Assembly: GCA_031284345.1 (NCBI GenBank)
Contig: JAITAC010000087.1
Location: 1-11,028 of the forward strand
Length of the DNA stretch: 11,028 bases
Origin: Holosporaceae bacterium
GTDB lineage: Bacteria > Pseudomonadota > Alphaproteobacteria > UBA3830
Direction of reading: 5' to 3'
Position 1 is the first letter of the stretch. Each line of letters opens with the position of its first letter. The notes below the pieces were generated by a model. That model was given only the letters and a program-made list of their open reading frames with translations. It searched no databases and was not told the origin of the DNA. Position numbers and translations under genes: made by a program. This document shows positions 7,647-11,028 of this stretch, in pieces.

Positions 7647-9150
7647 ACTCTATTTTTCTGTATCCCACAGATTCATACACATGTTCCGACCGAATGGTGT
7701 CGCTTTTTTGCAAATCCGCCAACGTTCTGGAAAGTTTCAGCACCCGATAGTAGCCGCGAGCGGAGATTTTTGCTTTATCTACACAGGCATAGAGTATTTC
7801 TTTGGCTTCATTCGTGACATATTTTTCCAATTCATGACCGTCGGCTTCGGCATTTATTTTTATGGAGGTACCGCGATATCTATCAGCCTGAATGTCTCGA
7901 GCCTCTGTTACGCGTTTTTTAATGATTGCGGATGGCTCTATATCTTCTTTAGACTGCGCGAAATCCGTGACTTTCACATCCGGGACATCGATAAATATAT
8001 CTATTCGGTCCAGCAACGGTCCGGAGATTTTATTTAGGTAATCTCTGCCACATTTGGGAGCCAGATGACATTCTTTTCCATCCACTCCCAGATATCCGCA
8101 GCGACACGGGTTCATAGCGGCAATGAGTTGTATGCGAGCCGGATAGGTAATGTGACTATTAGCTCTGGCAATCGTGATTTTTCCCGTCTCCAAAGGCTGA
8201 CGCAGCGATTCCAGCGTTGTTCTGGAAAATTCCGGAAGTTCGTCCAAAAACAACACTCCCCGATGGGCCAGCGAAATTTCTCCGGGCTTTGCGTGTACTC
8301 CCCCTCCCACCATGGACGCCAAAGAAGCCGAATGATGGGGCGATCGATAGGGCCTTTCGTACACAAGACCGGTATCAGATATTTGTCCAGCAAGACTATG
8401 GACCATAGTAACTTCCAGCGCTTCTTCGGAAGAAAAAAAAGGTAAAATACCGGGAATCCTCGATGCAATTAGAGATTTTCCAACTCCCGGAGGTCCCTGC
8501 ATGAGCACATTATGTCCTCCGGCGGCAGCTACCTCGATGGCGCGTTTGGCGACCGCCTGACCTTTTATGTCACTCATGCACCCGGAATAGGAAGTTTTTT
8601 GCTCCATGGCACGATTATCGAGTACAACTTTAGGAAGAAGTTGCTCCCCCTTGAAATGATTTATCAGAGATAGGAGATTAGGAGGAGCTAATATCGAACT
8701 TTCTCCGGACCAAGCCGCTTCATTGGCACATTCTTCCGGACATATGATGATTTTGCTGTTGGCTTTGCTCCAAATGGCCGCTGGCAGCACTCCCGGAACC
8801 CTCGATATATTGCCGTTAAGTGACAATTCTCCGAGCGCCACCACATTTTCGACGTCTTCAATGGCAAGCACCCCCATCGCCGTTAATAGAGACAGCGCTA
8901 TGGGTAAATCATAGTGGCTGCCCTCTTTCTGGACATCGGCCGGAGCCAAATTTACCGTGATCCTCTTGGAGGGTAGCGAAATACCCATGGAATACAAACA
9001 TGCGCGGATCCTTTCACGGGATTCAGCTACGGTTTTATCCGGAAGTCCAACAATTGTAAACGCCGGAACTCCATTGAGCATCTGTATCTGAACGTCTATG
9101 CCAATTGTCGATATGCCCAAAAAAGATACGGTTGTTATGCTGGCACGCAC
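7645..9150 (-). CDS. comM: ComM/YifB-family Mg-chelatase-like AAA+ ATPase
   Basis: ComM is a hexameric AAA+ helicase that promotes branch migration when transformed DNA is integrated. The 501 residues are full length. The N-terminal ChlI-like domain covers about 20-145 (VGLPDKTVAESRERIRAC at 34-51; VNLAPADVQKEGSHYDLPIA at 66-85). The AAA+ core has Walker A GPPGVGKS (219-226), Walker B VLFLDE (299-304), RSPHHSAS (269-276) and DRIDI (381-385). NPCRCGYLG plus C361 and C367 form the family's cysteine cluster, likely zinc binding. The C-terminal Mg-chelatase-type helical domain follows to 501. The GTG start is supported by TTAGGAAA about 7 nt upstream and by family-like residues from codon 1. Only 8 bp separate it from the upstream lipoprotein gene, so both likely share one transcript. 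Confidence 0.96.
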   Translation of the reverse strand: MRASITTVSFLGISTIGIDVQIQMLNGVPAFTIVGLPDKTVAESRERIRACLYSMGISLPSKRITVNLAPADVQKEGSHYDLPIALSLLTAMGVLAIEDVENVVALGELSLNGNISRVPGVLPAAIWSKANSKIIICPEECANEAAWSGESSILAPPNLLSLINHFKGEQLLPKVVLDNRAMEQKTSYSGCMSDIKGQAVAKRAIEVAAAGGHNVLMQGPPGVGKSLIASRIPGILPFFSSEEALEVTMVHSLAGQISDTGLVYERPYRSPHHSASLASMVGGGVHAKPGEISLAHRGVLFLDELPEFSRTTLESLRQPLETGKITIARANSHITYPARIQLIAAMNPCRCGYLGVDGKECHLAPKCGRDYLNKISGPLLDRIDIFIDVPDVKVTDFAQSKEDIEPSAIIKKRVTEARDIQADRYRGTSIKINAEADGHELEKYVTNEAKEILYACVDKAKISARGYYRVLKLSRTLADLQKSDTIRSEHVYESVGYRKIE

Positions 9151-9158
9151 TCTATTTC

Positions 9159-9755
9159 CTAATTTTTGTTTATTTTTATGTAGGCTACCACTTTCTTTAC
9201 GGCGGAAGTCGTTCTGGCATGATTCAATACCACATCTCGCTCGTATTTAGATTGAGCCGTACCGCAAATGTAAACCACACCCTTGACGGTCGTAATATCA
9301 TAATTCAACGATTGCACATTGCCGTCAAACGCTAACGACGACTTTATTCGCGACGTTATGCTGGAATCTATAGCAAAATTTTTCGCCGACGGTGGCTCTT
9401 GTACCTGAGTCTCATCGAAAATTTCCTTAAAACCTTTAACGCTGCGAACTAAACGCAGGGCTTCTTCCCGTTGAGCGTCACTTTTCATGTATCCAATAAC
9501 AATAACCATGCCGTGCTTGACGGACAATTCAACCCTATCGCTGATGTCCTTGTTCTTTTCCAAAAGCAAATATATCGCCCTTGTCTGCAGTTCGTTGTCG
9601 GATATGGATCCGGAAATGCCCTCCTGATTGCGTATGGCGGTCGTACCCGCAATGGCTGTGCCACCTATAACCATGGTAACAGGATCGCAGGCGGATGTTA
9701 GTAAAATCCCAGAAAATATGACAAAATTTCCGATATATTTGAAAATCTGTTTCAC
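9159..9755 (-). CDS. BON-domain lipoprotein, DolP/YraP-like
   Basis: The 198-residue protein has a lipoprotein signal ending in the lipobox LTSAC, with lipidated cysteine predicted at 23, followed by a short glycine-rich linker (IGGTAIAGTTAIRN). Two BON domains follow at about 53-118 (VELSVKHGMVIVIGYMKSDA) and 127-196 (YDITTVKGVVYICGTAQSK), the architecture of DolP (YraP), an outer-membrane lipoprotein that binds anionic phospholipid and supports envelope integrity. Asp at +2 (C-D-P) would signal inner-membrane retention in enterics, so the final membrane is uncertain. The start is GTG with AGAGG about 7 nt upstream. A promoter lies just upstream, and comM follows after 8 bp. DolP function is inferred from architecture; other dual-BON lipoproteins exist. 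Confidence 0.85.
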   Translation of the reverse strand: MKQIFKYIGNFVIFSGILLTSACDPVTMVIGGTAIAGTTAIRNQEGISGSISDNELQTRAIYLLLEKNKDISDRVELSVKHGMVIVIGYMKSDAQREEALRLVRSVKGFKEIFDETQVQEPPSAKNFAIDSSITSRIKSSLAFDGNVQSLNYDITTVKGVVYICGTAQSKYERDVVLNHARTTSAVKKVVAYIKINKN

Positions 9756-9787
9756 AAAACTACCTCTTGCATAAATATACTACAGGA

Positions 9788-9815
9788 ATTATACAGTCTC
9801 CCCATCTTCATTCAA
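9788..9815 (-). promoter_or_regulatory. Promoter for the BON lipoprotein-comM operon
   Basis: On the - strand TTGAAT (9815-9810) and a perfect TATAAT (9793-9788) are separated by 16 bp. Transcription would start near 9781, about 25 nt before the GTG at 9755, with the AGAGG ribosome-binding site in between. No other promoter is seen in the 8-bp gap before comM. Confidence 0.6.
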
Positions 9816-9846
9816 ACTGAAAAATTAAGAAAATTTTAAAATCGTT

Positions 9847-9868
9847 AAAAAGGAGACGCGCCGTCCCC
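9847..9868 (-). terminator. Rho-independent terminator, - strand
   Basis: On the - strand GGGGACG-GCG-CGTCTCC forms a 7-bp stem (one G-U pair) with a 3-nt loop, followed at once by TTTTT (9851-9847). The G-U pair becomes an A-C mismatch on the + strand, so the structure suits leftward transcription. It lies upstream of the lipoprotein promoter, so it must end a transcript that begins to the right. No conventional gene is there; candidates are the 53-codon frame at 10013-10174 or a short RNA. Confidence 0.65.
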
Positions 9869-9927
9869 GGAGATGACCGAAAACCCTGAATAAAGACACT
9901 CGTGTGCTGGACTGGCGCACTAGCATT

Positions 9928-10029
9928 ATACCAAGTCCCATTTTGGATTACCTAAACGCCTCCCGTAATACGTTCCTCTGCCAGTTACCGCTAGACAGGC
10001 AATAGGTAATTGTTAATGGGAATTGGTAT
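9928..10029 (+). mobile_element. MITE-like element, copy 1 (~102 bp)
   Basis: The ends ATACCAAGTCCCATT...ATTACCT (9928-9953) and AGGTAAT...AATGGGAATTGGTAT (10004-10029) are inverted and match at 21 of 26 positions. The element has no room for a transposase. A diverged copy in the opposite orientation lies at 10197-10297, with related interior sequence (for example CGTTCCTCTGCCAGT against CGTACTCTACCAGT), which shows these are copies of one element. The family is unassigned. Its left end reads TGGTATAAT on the - strand, an outward-facing extended -10. Confidence 0.6.
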
Positions 10030-10174
10030 TAGGAGATGCAGCACTCAAATGCTCGTGCGTACGATGCTGCCCCATAGCCACGGCTGTACATTTTATTGCA
10101 ACATAAGAGTCTTCGAAAAAAAGCTTACCCCACACTGATTCTGGAACGTCCTGGCCCTGAGGCTTATTTCCCAT
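10013..10174 (-). CDS. Possible 53-residue small protein between two MITE-like elements
   Basis: An ATG at 10174 is preceded by a strong GGAGGGG (10186-10180) with 5-nt spacing. The frame encodes MGNKPQGQDVPESVWGKLFF and continues through a cysteine- and histidine-containing stretch to TAA at 10013. I do not recognise it. The last few residues and the stop come from MITE-like copy 1, so the original gene may have been longer and been cut by the insertion. A Rho-independent terminator lies about 145 bp downstream on the same strand, and copy 2 upstream ends in TGGTATAAG, a possible extended -10. Against it: the frame is short, base composition is richer in G+C than the neighbours, and no domain is visible. 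Confidence 0.3.
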   Translation of the reverse strand: MGNKPQGQDVPESVWGKLFFEDSYVAIKCTAVAMGQHRTHEHLSAASPNTNSH

Positions 10175-10196
10175 ATTTACCCCTCCACCATAGCTT

Positions 10197-10297
10197 ATAC
10201 CAGGTCACATCTCTGATTTGCCATTGTCGACTGGGTAGCGACTGGTAGAGTACGCACTTCGCAAATTGTTTGGATAATTCAAAATGGGATCTGGTAT
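10197..10297 (-). mobile_element. MITE-like element, copy 2 (~101 bp, inverted relative to copy 1)
   Basis: Read on the - strand, the first 30 bases (10297-10268) match the first 30 bases of copy 1 (9928-9957) at 25 positions, and all five differences are transitions. The far end ATACCAGGTC at 10197 is a more diverged inverted repeat. Interior segments also align with copy 1. The two copies face each other across 167 bp, so their ends could act together as one larger unit of 370 bp. Confidence 0.55.
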
Positions 10298-10381
10298 TAC
10301 CACCATACGGATTCTGGAATCCATTCATGCAGAGGTTCGTTTTCCATTTTTATAAACTTCTGTGGCGTATTTTTAAACACT

Positions 10382-10640
10382 GTGGCACACGGCACGGACT
10401 CCAACGCATATCATGGTCCCTCCCATGCGGCGCGCAGCACAGATTCCCACGTATATCATGGTCCCTCCCATGCGGCGTGCAGCACGGATTTCCACACATA
10501 TCATGCTCCCTCCCGTGGCGCGGGACACGGACTCCCACGCATATCATGGCCCCTCTCCCGTGGCGCGGTGCACGGATTCCCACGCATATCATGGCCACTC
10601 TCACGTGGCGCTGGGCACAGACTACCACGCATATCATAGT
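10382..10640. repeat. 45-bp tandem repeat array, about six units
   Basis: Units begin at 10401, 10446, 10491, 10534, 10579 and 10624, spaced 45, 45, 43, 45 and 45 bp; a partial unit precedes from about 10382 and the last stops near 10640. Each contains a near-invariant CACGCATATCATGG core followed by a CCCTCCC-type stretch and GGCGCG-type stretch, then CACGGATT or CACGGACT. The array is much richer in G+C than the window. No spacers separate the units. The 15-codon period leaves several frames open on both strands, but none has a ribosome-binding site and the 43-bp unit breaks them. Confidence 0.85.
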
Positions 10641-10720
10641 AGCAAAAATGTATTAAAAATTCGTTAATTTATAGAAAATTTTCGCCGTTAACGAAAATTT
10701 TACATTTTCCTGCTATTATG
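10635..10720. repeat. 86-bp imperfect palindrome
   Basis: The arm 10635-10667 (CATAGTAGCA...TTCGTTAA) and the inverted arm 10688-10720 (TTAACG...TGCTATTATG) align at 28 of 31 positions with two 2-nt gaps, around a 20-nt centre. A nested 10-bp perfect dyad AAAATTTTCG/CGAAAATTTT lies at 10675-10701. It begins inside the last tandem-repeat unit. It may be another miniature element, a two-way terminator or a protein-binding site; the family is unknown. Confidence 0.55.
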
Positions 10721-10781
10721 GTAATTGGTGGAAAAGGTGCCGGCACACAACTCATAACTCCGAGAGAATGAGGTGGAAGAA

Positions 10782-11028
10782 CGCCCTCTCAATTATGAAA
10801 TGCATCATGGTTACAACCGACGGTAGAAAAAAATATGTCGATCGAAGAAGACCTCGAATGGCGTACGGAAGTTTAGCACTTTTCGCGGTCGATTGTTTAT
10901 CAAATTTTTAATTTCTCGAATTTTTTTGTCCATGACGTCCTTGAAATCGAATTTTTTAGGCAGATACTGTCGGATGAGTCCGTTGGTATGCTCGTTAAGT
11001 CCTCTGTCGCAGGACTTATATGGCCTTG
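10782..11028 (-). mobile_element. IS30-type insertion sequence, cut by the window edge
   Basis: The element enters from the right edge on the - strand. Its terminal repeat, CGCCCTCTCAATTATGAA on the + strand (10782-10799), is identical in reverse complement to the end of the left-edge copy at 34-51. Between repeat and transposase stop this copy carries about 8 extra bases (around TGATGCAT). The other end, the 5' part and any target duplication lie outside the window. Confidence 0.8.
10811..11028 (-). CDS. IS30-family transposase, C-terminal 71 residues (partial)
   Basis: Read inward from the right edge, the protein contains SCDRGLNEHTNGLIRQYLPK, then NNRPRKVLNFRTPFEVF, the signature end of IS30-family DDE transposases: the final catalytic glutamate is in the helix NEHTNGLIRQ (E at residue 12 of this fragment), and RPRK.LN..TP.E is the conserved tail. 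The frame ends with FFYRRL and TAA at 10811-10813. Compared with the left-edge copy there is one extra base in a run of seven A (10827-10833), which replaces the expected VLSTVDCN-type ending. The shift lies after all catalytic residues, so it may be harmless, or it may be a homopolymer error. Confidence 0.88.
   Translation of the reverse strand, partial: RPYKSCDRGLNEHTNGLIRQYLPKKFDFKDVMDKKIREIKNLINNRPRKVLNFRTPFEVFFDRHIFFYRRL

Larger units (their letters stand above)
9756..10810. other. Long stretch without a conventional gene; accessory structures
   Basis: No gene of ordinary length is supported here. From left to right it holds the lipoprotein-operon promoter, a leftward terminator, MITE-like copy 1, a possible small reading frame, MITE-like copy 2, the 45-bp tandem array, an 86-bp palindrome and the IS30 end. 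Bases 10298-10380 contain only a GGATTCtgGAATCC dyad (10309-10322), and 10721-10781 only the palindrome GTGCCGGCAC (10737-10746). Confidence 0.8.

Noticed and set aside
10382..10640. CRISPR array
   Set aside because: The units are directly head to tail with no unique spacers, and no cas genes are present.
10270..10667. Several open frames on both strands through the 45-bp repeats
   Set aside because: A 45-bp period without stops opens many frames at once. None has a ribosome-binding site, and the 43-bp unit shifts them partway.
10737..10746. GTGCCGGCAC perfect palindrome as an operator
   Set aside because: It is a single 10-bp dyad with no adjacent promoter or gene start to regulate, and is plausible by chance.
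52..10781. Composite transposon bounded by two IS30 copies
   Set aside because: The interior carries essential housekeeping genes (plsY, lpxC, tsaD, tsaE). The copies are not identical, and their outer ends are outside the window.

Overview
The window looks like a chromosomal segment of an AT-rich, Gram-negative alphaproteobacterium that probably lives with a eukaryotic host. Lipid A synthesis (lpxC) and an outer-membrane-type BON lipoprotein show a Gram-negative envelope. A secreted ankyrin-repeat protein, a secreted orphan protein and IS30-type insertion sequences are common in intracellular or symbiotic lineages such as Rickettsiales and Holosporales. That placement is inferred from gene content and sequence style, since no rRNA or other phylogenetic marker is present.

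Layout. Bases 1-51 are the 3' end of an IS30-type element on the + strand. A + strand block follows: plsY (phospholipid synthesis) with a good extended -10 promoter, dprA (DNA processing) and a secreted ankyrin-repeat protein. From about 3785 to 9755 every gene is on the - strand. In transcription order these are a BON-domain lipoprotein and comM (an operon, 8 bp apart), tsaE, an unrecognised secreted protein with a poly-glutamate tail, then lpxC and tsaD, which abut exactly. The ankyrin gene and tsaD converge with only 33 bp between them.

Bases 9756-10810 hold no conventional gene but are rich in structure: a promoter for the lipoprotein operon; a Rho-independent terminator pointing left with no obvious gene; two diverged copies of one ~101-bp inverted-repeat (MITE-like) element in opposite orientation, with a possible 53-codon gene between them; a GC-rich 45-bp tandem repeat of about six units; and an 86-bp imperfect palindrome. 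A second IS30-type element on the - strand then runs off the right edge. Stretches 10298-10380 and 10721-10781 show nothing more than short dyads.

How the genes work together: PlsY and LpxC feed membrane phospholipid and lipid A. TsaD and TsaE belong to the same tRNA t6A37 modification machinery. DprA and ComM both handle incoming single-stranded DNA during transformation or recombination. The signal-peptide proteins are candidates for envelope or host-facing roles. No defence system, CRISPR array, tRNA or rRNA was found. The least explained part of the window is the accessory stretch 9847-10810.
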